NCBI GenBank assembly: GCA_964428935.1
Contig: CAYSAG010000169.1
Coordinates: 1-11,052, forward strand
Length of the DNA: 11,052 bases
Origin: JAADHY01 sp964428935
Lineage (GTDB): Bacteria; Planctomycetota; Planctomycetia; Planctomycetales; Planctomycetaceae
Direction: 5' to 3'
The position numbers were made by a program, and so were the translations under genes. Shown here in pieces: positions 1-6,314 of this stretch. The notes under the pieces are model-generated. The model was not told where the DNA came from and searched no databases. It saw only the letters and a list, made by a program, of their open reading frames with translations. Within the stretch, counting starts at the first letter, position 1. Every line of letters begins with the position of its first letter.

Positions 1-50
1 GGAGGTTCGGCCGTCCGGGCTGGACGCGCCCCGTCGTGGCCGCCGTGGTT

Positions 51-106
51 CGGGATTCGGAATTCGGGATTCGGAATTCGGGACGCGGGACGCGGCACGC
101 GGCAGG
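51..106. repeat. Degenerate heptanucleotide tandem array 1 (8 units)
   Basis: The stretch divides exactly into eight 7-bp units: CGGGATT, CGGAATT, CGGGATT, CGGAATT, CGGGACG, CGGGACG, CGGCACG, CGGCAGG. Every unit starts with CGG, has A at its fifth position, and drifts stepwise from the AT-ending to the G-ending form. The first four units are also a perfect 14-bp direct repeat. Tandem heptamers are known from cyanobacterial STRR sequences; kinship with those is not claimed. Confidence 0.85.
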
Positions 107-120
107 TGACGGCGTCCAAG

Positions 121-199
121 CCGTAGGGGCAGGCCTTGTGCCTGCCCGCCCCAATGCTGTGGCATTGACACGGGGCACCCACTAGGGGTGCCCCTACGG
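121..199. repeat. 79-bp three-hairpin palindromic element with 11-bp inverted ends
   Basis: The ends CCGTAGGGGCA (121-131) and TGCCCCTACGG (189-199) are perfect inverted repeats. Inside are three perfect hairpins: an 8-bp stem at 127-134/140-147 with loop CTTGT, a 6-bp stem at 152-157/162-167 with loop TGTG, and a 9-bp stem at 172-180/186-194 with loop ACTAG. A fold with the outer six bases paired and the three hairpins as arms makes a small cloverleaf. This is the architecture of a REP/BIME-like or MITE-like interspersed element. No RAYT transposase is visible here. Confidence 0.75.
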
Positions 200-227
200 T
201 TCACGACGGCGCCGAACGGCCACCCGA

Positions 228-253
228 CAGGGCTGGGCCTTGTGCCTGCCCTG
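228..253. repeat. Decayed copy of the element's first hairpin
   Basis: Positions 236-251 repeat exactly the 16 bases at 132-147 (the CTTGT loop and the 3' arm). The 5' arm has changed, but still pairs: 228-233 with 248-253 and 235-238 with 244-247, with T234 bulged. The pairing is therefore kept although the sequence differs from the first copy. Confidence 0.6.
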
Positions 254-278
254 CCGTGGTGCACGACGCCACGGAGCG

Positions 279-348
279 CGGCACACGGCACGAACCAGAA
301 ACCAAGAACGAGGCACAAAGAACCAAGCACCAAGCACGACGCACGGAG
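279..348. repeat. Degenerate heptanucleotide tandem array 2 (10 units)
   Basis: Read in steps of seven from 279 the units are CGGCACA, CGGCACG, AACCAGA, AACCAAG, AACGAGG, CACAAAG, AACCAAG, CACCAAG, CACGACG, CACGGAG. The working consensus is MACCAAG on the plus strand. The unit CGGCACG also occurs in array 1 (93-99), which suggests a shared origin or mechanism. The array ends 15 bp before the glnD stop codon. Confidence 0.8.
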
Positions 349-362
349 TGCCGACGGCGTCG

Positions 363-3047
363 TCAAACGAATTCCACGTGGCCCGCTTTCTCGAACTCGG
401 CCAGCCGCTCTTCCAGCGTCTGCTGAATCAGCGTCAGGCGAGCTTCGTCGCGGACTTTGCCGCCGTGTTTTTCGGTGACGTAGAAAACGTCGACCACTTG
501 GTCGAAGTGGGTCCCGATTTTGGCCAGGTCGACCGAAAGGCCCAGCTGGTAAATGGTCCGGGCGATTGTGTAGAGCAGGCCGGGGCGGTCGTGGGCGAAG
601 ACGTCAATGACCGTGCACAGCTCCGACGTGTCGTTGTCGACCACCACACGGGTCGGCAGGTTCGACAGTCCGACCCGTGCGTCCGACGGCTCGAAACGCT
701 TCTGCTGTTGGAACAGGTCTTTGACGGTCAACTCCCGACGCAACACTTTGCGAATGGCTTGGCTGACGTCGTCCATTCGGCTTTGCGGCGGTGGGCCGGC
801 AAAGTCGTTGTCCACCACGCGGAACAGGTCCACCACGCGGCCGTCGGTGGTCGTGTTAATGGCGGCCGAGAGAATGGTCAGCCGTTTGGCCGTCAAGGCG
901 CCGGCAATTCGGTGAAAACACCCGTCGGCGTGCCTTTGGTCGGTCATGATTCGGTAGTCGACGGTGTGCGTGTCGGCGTGGTACCGAGCGTCGACCAGAA
1001 TTTCGCCGGGTTGCAAACGGTGCAAGGCTTCCAAGTCGGTGGCGATTTGGTGAGGCGGAGTCGTCGCCAGGTAGTAGCTGGAAAACGACCGCAGCTCCGT
1101 TTCAATCATGCGCAGCAGCCGTTCTTCTGAGCCTTCGCTGTTGGAAGCCAGCGGCACAATGGCCTGACGCACCTTGCGAGCGACGTCCTCGACCAGCCGT
1201 CGGTGCAGCTGTTCGGGGTCGAGCCCTCCCAGAATGGCCAGCGTCTTCTCGAACAGCGAGCGGAGGACGTCGCGTTTCCACGACGTCCAGACGCCCGGGC
1301 CCACGCCAGCCAAGTCGGCCGCCGTCAAGACGAACAACATTCGCAGCGTCTCGGCACTGCCCACCTCGCGAGCGAACTCGACCAGCACCGACGGCTCGGT
1401 CGTGTCCCGCCAGAACTCCAGGTGAGGCATGGCCAGGTGGCGGTGAACCAAGAACACCAGTTGTTCCCGCTCGCGCCGTCCCAGCCCAAACCGCTCGGCC
1501 ACTCGCTCAGCCAGCTCCTTGCCCACCTCGCAGTGGTCCCGCTCGTAACCCTTCCCCAAGTCGTGCAACAGCAGCGCCAGGTGCAGCAACTGCTTGTGGT
1601 GGACCTGAGAGTAAACCAGCGACAGGTAACTGTCGCTTTGCTCGAACTCTTCCAGTGCCTCCAGCGTTCGAAACGTGTGCTCGTCGACCGTGTAGGAGTG
1701 GTACTGGTTGAATTGCAGCAGACACCGAGCGTGCTCGATTTCGGGCAGCAGCCGCTCCAATACACCGGTGGCGTACATGCTGCGCAGCAACGACGCGAGG
1801 TTGCCGGGGGTCGAGAGAATGTCGAGGAACAGCCGGGACGCTTCGGCCGAGACGGACCGGTCCAGCGCGGCGGTGGCCTGCTTAATGAGCCTCTCCAGAC
1901 GCGGGCTCAAGTCGACCCGGTGCAGGGCGGCCAAACGGTACACGTGCAAAACGTCCTCCAACGACCGCAGCGGCACTCGCCGCACCGGCCACTGCAGGTC
2001 GATGTCCGTGCTGCTGACGACCAGCCCGCGGCCAGCTCGGTGCTGCGTGAAGAACCGCCGAACCCGTTCCCGCAGCCGGACCGGTCGGTGCAACTGGACA
2101 AAGTGCCGAGCGCACTCGGCCACCACCGCCGTCTGACGAAAGTACTCCCGCATGAAACACTCGACCGGCAGCAGGCTGGCCGTCCCGGTGACGCCGTACT
2201 GTCTGGCCAGCCGCAGCTGGTCACGCCGCGTCAGCACGTCCTGCGGCTTGCCGGCTGCCAAGTGCAAGTCGAAACGGACACGCCACAGGTAGTCGGCCGC
2301 CTGCTCCAGCGCCGCCGCCTCTTCTGGCGCCAAGCGGCCTTTTTCGACCAGTCCCTGCAAGTCGGTCCGTCCGAACCGAGCGAAGGCAATCCAGCGAATC
2401 AGGTGGAGGTCACGCAGGCCACCAACCGAGCGTTTCACGTTCGGTTCCAGTTGCTGCATGGTCGCTCCGTGCCGCAACCGCTCCTCCTGCCGGTTGGCAA
2501 TGCACTCGGCGACAAACTCGCTGCGCCGTCCCACCACCAGCCGCCGGCGAAACTGCCGCTGCAATTGAGCCGTCAGCCGTTCGGCGCCCCAAACGTGACG
2601 AGCTTCGATTAGGGCGGTCGCCAGGTGGGGGTCGGTGCGGGCGTCGGCCAAGGTTTGCGAGACGGTGCGGAAGCTGTGTCCCAAAGTCAGGCCGGCGTCC
2701 CAACAGTCGCGCACAAAGGCTGTCAGCACGTCGGCAAACCGTTTGGAGGCCCGCTCGGGACACAGCACCAGCAGGTCGACGTCGGAGTAGGGGGCCATTT
2801 CTCGGCGGCCGAGCCCGCCCAGCGCGACCAGCGCCACGTTCTGCTCCAGCGTGCGTCGCCGCTGCTCGTCGAGCGACCACAGGTGAAAGTCCAGCAGCTC
2901 CAGCAAGAGCTGCTCGGTCGTGTCGGCCGTTTCGCGGGCCAGTTGCAGGCCGGAAAGGCCCTGGCGAGCCCGCTCGCGAATCCGGTTCAATTGCCGCTCG
3001 CGTCGCTCTCGCAACAAAGCCAGCCGCTGAGCCGCTTCGGCCAGCAT
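363..3047 (-). CDS. glnD: [Protein-PII] uridylyltransferase / uridylyl-removing enzyme
   Basis: This 894-residue cytoplasmic enzyme adds UMP to PII when glutamine is low and removes it when glutamine is high. Its domains follow the family order. The nucleotidyltransferase motif GGLGRREMAPYSDVD is at residues 77-91 and the GlnD-typical GGLRDLH at 209-215. An HD phosphohydrolase domain has HDLGKG at 495-500, with His457 and the DHCEVGK segment (504-510) nearby. Two C-terminal ACT domains (about 697-760 and 810-885), the expected glutamine sensors, close the protein. Length is normal for the family. The ATG at 3047 is preceded by GGGGG at 3054-3058 (6-nt spacer). glnB, its substrate gene, lies 150 bp upstream on the same strand, so co-transcription is likely. 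The glnD frame stays open upstream to the glnB stop codon, but the intervening codons do not look like protein. Identification is firm. Confidence 0.97.
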   Translation of the reverse strand: MLAEAAQRLALLRERRERQLNRIRERARQGLSGLQLARETADTTEQLLLELLDFHLWSLDEQRRRTLEQNVALVALGGLGRREMAPYSDVDLLVLCPERASKRFADVLTAFVRDCWDAGLTLGHSFRTVSQTLADARTDPHLATALIEARHVWGAERLTAQLQRQFRRRLVVGRRSEFVAECIANRQEERLRHGATMQQLEPNVKRSVGGLRDLHLIRWIAFARFGRTDLQGLVEKGRLAPEEAAALEQAADYLWRVRFDLHLAAGKPQDVLTRRDQLRLARQYGVTGTASLLPVECFMREYFRQTAVVAECARHFVQLHRPVRLRERVRRFFTQHRAGRGLVVSSTDIDLQWPVRRVPLRSLEDVLHVYRLAALHRVDLSPRLERLIKQATAALDRSVSAEASRLFLDILSTPGNLASLLRSMYATGVLERLLPEIEHARCLLQFNQYHSYTVDEHTFRTLEALEEFEQSDSYLSLVYSQVHHKQLLHLALLLHDLGKGYERDHCEVGKELAERVAERFGLGRREREQLVFLVHRHLAMPHLEFWRDTTEPSVLVEFAREVGSAETLRMLFVLTAADLAGVGPGVWTSWKRDVLRSLFEKTLAILGGLDPEQLHRRLVEDVARKVRQAIVPLASNSEGSEERLLRMIETELRSFSSYYLATTPPHQIATDLEALHRLQPGEILVDARYHADTHTVDYRIMTDQRHADGCFHRIAGALTAKRLTILSAAINTTTDGRVVDLFRVVDNDFAGPPPQSRMDDVSQAIRKVLRRELTVKDLFQQQKRFEPSDARVGLSNLPTRVVVDNDTSELCTVIDVFAHDRPGLLYTIARTIYQLGLSVDLAKIGTHFDQVVDVFYVTEKHGGKVRDEARLTLIQQTLEERLAEFEKAGHVEFV

Positions 3048-3048
3048 G

Positions 3049-3189
3049 TCATTCCCCCAGTTCAGCCAACAGGTCGGGGATTGTGGACCGCTCGTGCTTG
3101 GGGACGAATCGTCCGAGCGACTTGCGGCCAGGCCTGCCGACCGCTCCAGCGTCCTCCGCCAGCCGCTCGGCCGTGCCCGCCGCTGCCAC
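3049..3189 (-). CDS. Possible small ORF (46 aa) between glnB and glnD
   Basis: I do not recognise this product. A GTG-started frame of 46 codons ends in TGA one base before the glnD ATG, so its last codons contain the glnD ribosome-binding site. About 78% of its codons end in G or C (counted by hand), and first positions are rich in G. The C-terminal half reads like a folded or helical peptide (RKSLGRFVPKHERS, then IPDLLAELGE), while the frame that continues glnB is tryptophan-rich and unconvincing. Weak points are the lack of a clear Shine-Dalgarno before the GTG and the short length. Alternatives are a relic of a longer gene, or a GlnB tail reached by frameshift; GlnB already ends at its usual 112 residues, which argues against the latter. 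Confidence 0.4.
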   Translation of the reverse strand: MAAAGTAERLAEDAGAVGRPGRKSLGRFVPKHERSTIPDLLAELGE

Positions 3190-3197
3190 GCCGACGG

Positions 3198-3536
3198 CTA
3201 CAGCGCCGCTTCGCCCACCTCGCCCGTTCGAATGCGAATGACGTTTTCCAGCGGCAGAATGAAAATCTTCCCGTCGCCGATTTCTCCGGTCCGAGCCACC
3301 TGCAGGACCGTGTCGACAATTCTCTGCACTTGGTCGTCGCCCGCCACAATCTCCAATTTCATTTTGGGCAGAAAGTCCACCGTGTACTCCGCTCCCCGGT
3401 AGTGCTCGCGGTGACCGCGCTGACGACCGAAGCCTCGCACCTCACAAACCGTCATTCCCTGCACGCCGATTCGCGTCAACGCGTCCTTCACCTCTTCCAG
3501 CTTGTAGTGCCGAATGACGACTTCGATTTTTTTCAT
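3198..3536 (-). CDS. glnB: Nitrogen regulatory protein P-II
   Basis: This trimeric cytoplasmic signal protein reads nitrogen and carbon status by binding ATP/ADP and 2-oxoglutarate, and controls partners such as glutamine synthetase adenylylation and NtrB. The product is 112 residues, the standard length. The T-loop motif YRGAEY ends at Tyr51, the uridylylation site. The second PII signature TGEIGDGKIFI is at residues 83-93, with the C-terminal IRIRTGE at 100-106. The ATG at 3536 has GAAGGA at 3545-3550 (8-nt spacer). A longer open frame upstream is ignored because PII proteins begin MKKIE. Its modifying enzyme GlnD follows, and no amtB is adjacent, which favours GlnB over GlnK. I saw no sigma-54 promoter in the 92 bp upstream. 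Confidence 0.97.
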   Translation of the reverse strand: MKKIEVVIRHYKLEEVKDALTRIGVQGMTVCEVRGFGRQRGHREHYRGAEYTVDFLPKMKLEIVAGDDQVQRIVDTVLQVARTGEIGDGKIFILPLENVIRIRTGEVGEAAL

Positions 3537-3628
3537 GTAGCGTGTCCTTCGCTGTGGCCCAGACTTTTGGTGCAGACGAGCGGCAAGAGCTTTGGCGGGG
3601 CAGGGGGGTAGCACGAGTCCGGCCGGGA

Positions 3629-4126
3629 CTAAATCAGGTCCAGCTTGCGGTGCCGACGGCGCGGCGGCTGGTTGCACTGGCGGCAAACGCCAAAAACCTC
3701 CAGCCGGTGGCCCGTCATGCGGAACCCGTGCTGAGCGGTGACGCGGTCCAAAATCTCGGCAATCTCTTCGGCCGGAAACTCAATGAGCTTCCGGCACTTC
3801 TCACAAATCATGTGGTCGTGCTTGGGGTAGCCGTAGTCGTGCTCGTAGACGTCCCGGCCGTTGGCCCGTGTGACCTTCCGCAGCATGCCGGCTTCTTCCA
3901 ATAGCGACAGCGTGCGGTACACAGACGCCCGGCTGACGCGCCGTCCCGCCCGAACGCTGGCCAGCCGGTCCACCAGCTGCTCGGCGTCGAAGTGCTCGTG
4001 CGTCGCGAACACTTCCTCCACAATCGTCTTCCGCTCTTGCGTCAGCCGCTGGTTTTTCGTCGCGAGAAATTCCCGGAACTTCTCGACCGGCGACAACGGC
4101 AGCTTGTCGGTCCCCGTCCCAGTCAC
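3629..4126 (-). CDS. fur: Fur-family metal-dependent transcriptional regulator
   Basis: This 165-residue DNA-binding repressor has the Fur architecture. An N-terminal winged helix (about 15-90) includes the recognition-helix region SRASVYRTLSLLEEAG. The dimerisation domain has the metal-site run HDHMICEKC (103-111) and a second pair C148-x2-C151, which together form the structural zinc site. A basic tail (PPRRRHRKLDLI) ends the protein. The start is a GTG at 4126 with GGAGG at 4138-4142, 11 nt away. The family also includes Zur, PerR and Mur, and sequence alone does not settle the metal, so the symbol is provisional. It lies 92 bp upstream of glnB on the same strand and may be co-transcribed. 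Its GTG overlaps the TGA of an upstream frame (GTGA, 4123-4126). Confidence 0.85.
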   Translation of the reverse strand: MTGTGTDKLPLSPVEKFREFLATKNQRLTQERKTIVEEVFATHEHFDAEQLVDRLASVRAGRRVSRASVYRTLSLLEEAGMLRKVTRANGRDVYEHDYGYPKHDHMICEKCRKLIEFPAEEIAEILDRVTAQHGFRMTGHRLEVFGVCRQCNQPPRRRHRKLDLI

Positions 4127-4215
4127 CAGACCACACGCCTCCGGACAAACGCGCCCTTCACCTGTTCGGCCAGCTCTGTGTTCCGCTTCGAGCGTCTCAA
4201 CACCGCTTGGCTCAA
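4123..4215 (-). CDS. Possible 30-codon leader ORF overlapping fur
   Basis: A frame starting at a TTG (4215) ends in a TGA that overlaps the fur GTG by four bases, an arrangement typical of translational coupling. The peptide (MSQAVLRRSKRNTELAEQVK and ten more residues) is basic, and most codons end in G or C. There is no clear ribosome-binding site, and the same frame stays open far upstream as a shadow of flgM. It may be chance in this GC-rich DNA. Confidence 0.15.
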   Translation of the reverse strand: MSQAVLRRSKRNTELAEQVKGAFVRRRVVW

Positions 4216-4414
4216 CGCGCTGTCAGCCCCGACCGCCCCGCGCTCAAATTGGCCAACCGCGGTCGCCCCGAGTGGGCGGCACACACAACGACGAGAAAAC
4301 TGGCGAAGGAAAACCGCTCCTCGCTCGGGCCATTTCCGTCTCACATTCGCGCCGCTGGAGTCGACGAAGCCGAACCCCCCGGAACAGCTCCCGTCAACCC
4401 CACCGATTGGCCCC

Positions 4415-4693
4415 TCAGCGTTCTTCCTCCAACAGCTTGTCCAGCAGGCGGTCGACCGCGGCTTCCAGTTTCTCAGGCGTTTCGTACTCGCCTGCTTCAA
4501 TGGCCGCCTTGATTTGAGCGAGCCGAGCTTGACGCAGATCGCCCGCCTCGGCCAGTTTCTTGGCCAGCGGAGAAATGTCCAGTTCGTCTTTCGGTAGTTC
4601 CGGCTGTTGCGGTTGCAACGGTTTCTCCGACGCCGGACGAGCCTGCTGAATAGGGAACGATCGTTGAATTGGTCCCGGACCGCTTACCTCCAT
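4415..4693 (-). CDS. flgM: FlgM-like anti-sigma-28 factor
   Basis: This is a 92-residue cytoplasmic protein. FlgM binds and holds the flagellar sigma factor FliA (sigma-28) until the hook is complete. The C-terminal half carries the family core: DELDISPLAKKLAEAG (36-51), then helices around RLAQIKAAIEAGEYETPEKL (57-76) and AVDRLLDKLLEE. The N-terminal third is disordered-looking and rich in Pro/Gln (IQQARPASEKPLQPQQ), as in the short planctomycete FlgM proteins I know. The ATG at 4693 has GGGAG at 4701-4705, 7 nt away; an earlier in-frame start at 4759 lacks this support. No other flagellar gene is in the window, so it stands alone, as fliA antagonists sometimes do. Family assignment is good; the flagellar role here is inferred. 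Confidence 0.75.
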   Translation of the reverse strand: MEVSGPGPIQRSFPIQQARPASEKPLQPQQPELPKDELDISPLAKKLAEAGDLRQARLAQIKAAIEAGEYETPEKLEAAVDRLLDKLLEEER

Positions 4694-4759
4694 GTCGGTA
4701 CTCCCGCCGTTCGGTGCCCTCCTGCTTTTCCTGGGTCCTGCAACGCCCTTTGGTGGCAC

Positions 4760-4785
4760 GGCCGTCCGCCAGGCGACGGACGGCC
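4760..4785 (-). other. Hairpin in the predicted flgM leader
   Basis: GGCCGTCCG (4760-4768) and CGGACGGCC (4777-4785) form a perfect 9-bp GC-rich stem with an 8-nt loop. It is 67 nt upstream of the flgM start codon and downstream of the candidate promoter, so it would lie in the flgM 5' leader RNA. No T-run follows on either strand, so it is not a classical terminator. Confidence 0.5.
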
Positions 4786-4812
4786 GGCATTTGGGCCAAT
4801 TTCGTCGCGCTA

Positions 4813-4842
4813 ATCATATCGCAACTTTCGGCGAGTGTTCAA
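4813..4842 (-). promoter_or_regulatory. Candidate sigma-70-type promoter for flgM
   Basis: On the minus strand TTGAAC (4842-4837) and TATGAT (4818-4813) are separated by 18 bp. They match the -35 consensus at four and the -10 consensus at five of six positions. Initiation near 4805 would give a leader of about 110 nt. A competing reading is a FliA-type promoter: GCCGAAAG (4832-4825; consensus GCCGATAA) with an A-run 15-16 bp upstream. Confidence 0.35.
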
Positions 4843-5050
4843 CCTACGTTTTTGTGGACCGGGCAACGACGCCGCGGGTCGGCGTCGACCGGTCGGTCTT
4901 GTCGATTCCCGACCTTCGTTCCATCCCCTACTGCCCGTCCGACGACTACAATCCCGACTGGCTGTTGCGAGGACGCGGTTTGCCCATTCGGTGGTTTCGG
5001 CCACTGCGACCGGGCCGGTCCAAGCCGCAAGAACGGAAAGGCGTCTTGAG

Positions 5051-6175
5051 GTGACACAGTCCGACGTGCTTGTAATCGGCGGCGGAGTCATCGGGTTGAC
5101 GACGGCGTGGGAGCTGGCGGGGCAGGGCGTGCGCACGGCGGTCGTCGACCGAGGTGACTTCGGTCGGGAGGCGTCGTGGGCCGGAGCAGGCATTCTGCCG
5201 CCGGGAAACCTGGAGTCGGCTGCGACGGCCGAGGCTCGTCTGCGGGCGCTCAGCCACCGTCTGTGGCCGGAGCTGTCGCGGGCATTGCTGGAAAAGACGG
5301 GCATCGACAACGGCTACCAGCAGTGCGGTGGCGTCGAGGTGGTGGAGGGCGACGAAAGTCGGGCCCGAACGCTGGTTGAGGCTTACCGCAGGGAAGGGGT
5401 GGAGGCGACGTGGTTTCCGGCCCGACAGGCTGCCGACTTAGAGCCGGCGCTGGCGGGCGACCGGTCGGTCGTGCACCTTCCCGGCCTCTGCCAAGTCCGC
5501 AACCCGAGGCACTTGAAAGCGCTGGTCGCCGCCTGCGGCCAGGCCGGTGTCGTGCTGAGGCCGTTTACGGAGCTGCTGGAGCTTCGCGAAGACGGGCGGA
5601 CGGTCGTCGCGGTGACAACGAGCGGCCGGTTGATGGCGGAACGGGTGGTGCTTTGCACCGGGGCGTGGAGCGGCCTGTTAGGGAAAAAGCTGGGGGTGCG
5701 AGTGCCCGTGGAGCCGGTTCGCGGACAAATGGTGCTGCTCCGAGCTCCAGCCGGGCTCCTGCGGCGCGTGGTTCTTTGTGGACGTCGTTACTTGGTCCCG
5801 CGGCCGGACGGCCTGGTGCTGGTCGGCTCGACCGAGGAATCCTGCGGCTTCGACAAGAGAACGACGGCGACTGCGGTCAGCCAACTGCTGCAGTTCGCTC
5901 AGCAGCTGGTCCCGGCATTGGCCGAGGCCGAGGTCGTCCGGGCTTGGGCCGGACTCCGTCCTGGCTCGCCCGACGGCTTGCCGCTCATCGGTCGCTTGCC
6001 GAACTTCGAGCGGACCTACGTGGCGACTGGCCACTTCCGGTCGGGCTTGCAAATGTCTCCCGGCACGGCCCGATTGGTGCGTGAGCTGTTGCTCGAGCAA
6101 GCGCCGAGCATTCCGCTTGAGCCGTACTCGGTGACGCGGCCGACCGTCCGGGCGCCTGACGCCGCTTTTCCGTGA
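5051..6175 (+). CDS. thiO: Glycine oxidase ThiO, FAD-dependent
   Basis: This 374-residue flavoenzyme of the DAO family oxidises glycine to dehydroglycine (iminoglycine), which ThiG uses to build the thiazole ring of thiamine. The N-terminal dinucleotide-binding motif GGGVIG (10-15) is followed by the strand ending TAVVDRG. The SWAGAGILPPGN segment is typical of ThiO. Near the C-terminus AWAGLRPGSPDGLPLIG and GHFRSGLQMSPGTA (327-340) complete the FAD and substrate pocket. The start is the GTG at 5051, preceded by GGAAAGG (5035-5041, 9-nt spacer). An ATG at 4835 in the same frame would add 72 arginine-rich residues with no family support. The length matches B. subtilis ThiO. No other thi genes are adjacent. 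A related DAO-family oxidase is the main alternative. Confidence 0.88.
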   Translation: MTQSDVLVIGGGVIGLTTAWELAGQGVRTAVVDRGDFGREASWAGAGILPPGNLESAATAEARLRALSHRLWPELSRALLEKTGIDNGYQQCGGVEVVEGDESRARTLVEAYRREGVEATWFPARQAADLEPALAGDRSVVHLPGLCQVRNPRHLKALVAACGQAGVVLRPFTELLELREDGRTVVAVTTSGRLMAERVVLCTGAWSGLLGKKLGVRVPVEPVRGQMVLLRAPAGLLRRVVLCGRRYLVPRPDGLVLVGSTEESCGFDKRTTATAVSQLLQFAQQLVPALAEAEVVRAWAGLRPGSPDGLPLIGRLPNFERTYVATGHFRSGLQMSPGTARLVRELLLEQAPSIPLEPYSVTRPTVRAPDAAFP

Positions 6176-6188
6176 CCGGCGGCCTCAA

Positions 6189-6212
6189 GCCAGGCTGGGC
6201 CTCCGGCCTGGC
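6189..6212. other. Hairpin between thiO and dtd
   Basis: GCCAGGC (6189-6195) pairs with GCCTGGC (6206-6212), a 7-bp stem with a 10-nt loop, 14 bp past the thiO stop codon. It lacks a T-run. It may slow or weaken transcription from thiO into dtd, or be a small dispersed palindrome. Confidence 0.35.
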
Positions 6213-6314
6213 GTCTAAACGGCGTCGCTTGCGTTTTCGGTTCGGGTCGTCTTGTCGCGGACCCATTTCGAACGAACTGCTCCGTCTGAATGTTGCGAAA
6301 GGAAAGGGACTGCC

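Larger units (their letters stand above)
1..362. other. Gene-free, repeat-rich spacer downstream of glnD
   Basis: No convincing coding frame is visible in these bases, which lie past the glnD stop codon. They are mostly built of repeats: a heptamer array (51-106), a 79-bp palindromic element (121-199), a decayed hairpin copy (228-253) and a second heptamer array (279-348). Positions 12-26 also form a small 5-bp hairpin. The hairpins could help end glnD transcription, but none has the T-run of a classical intrinsic terminator. The gene to the left, if any, is outside the window. Confidence 0.8.
4694..5050. other. Divergent promoter spacer between flgM and thiO
   Basis: No gene is visible in these 357 bp. 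They should hold promoters for flgM (minus) and thiO (plus). An AT-richer islet at about 4805-4860 contains the candidate flgM promoters. A strong hairpin sits at 4760-4785. For thiO, TACAAT at 4947-4952 resembles a -10 box, but no matching -35 is seen. I found no THI-box-like signal that would suggest a thiamine riboswitch ahead of thiO. Confidence 0.6.

Noticed and set aside
51..348. CRISPR array
   Set aside because: The repeats are 7 bp, contiguous and degenerate, with no spacers and no cas genes in the window.
1203..2612. 469-codon plus-strand frame opposite glnD
   Set aside because: Gln/Arg/Val-rich shadow of glnD with no domain. The minus strand encodes a complete GlnD. The same holds for the plus-strand frames at 240-1130 and 2625-3611.
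3537..3628. Sigma-54 promoter upstream of glnB
   Set aside because: No GGCAC-N5-TTGC-type element was seen on the minus strand.
4694..4759. Earlier in-frame start for the FlgM-like protein
   Set aside because: The added residues are basic and unlike family N-termini, and the ATG at 4693 has a well-spaced GGGAG.
4835..5050. 72-residue N-terminal extension of ThiO from an ATG
   Set aside because: The extension is Arg-rich and low in family likeness. The GTG at 5051 has a good Shine-Dalgarno and places the GGGVIG motif at the usual distance.
4694..5050. Thiamine riboswitch upstream of thiO
   Set aside because: No CTGAGA-type THI-box element was found on reading the region.
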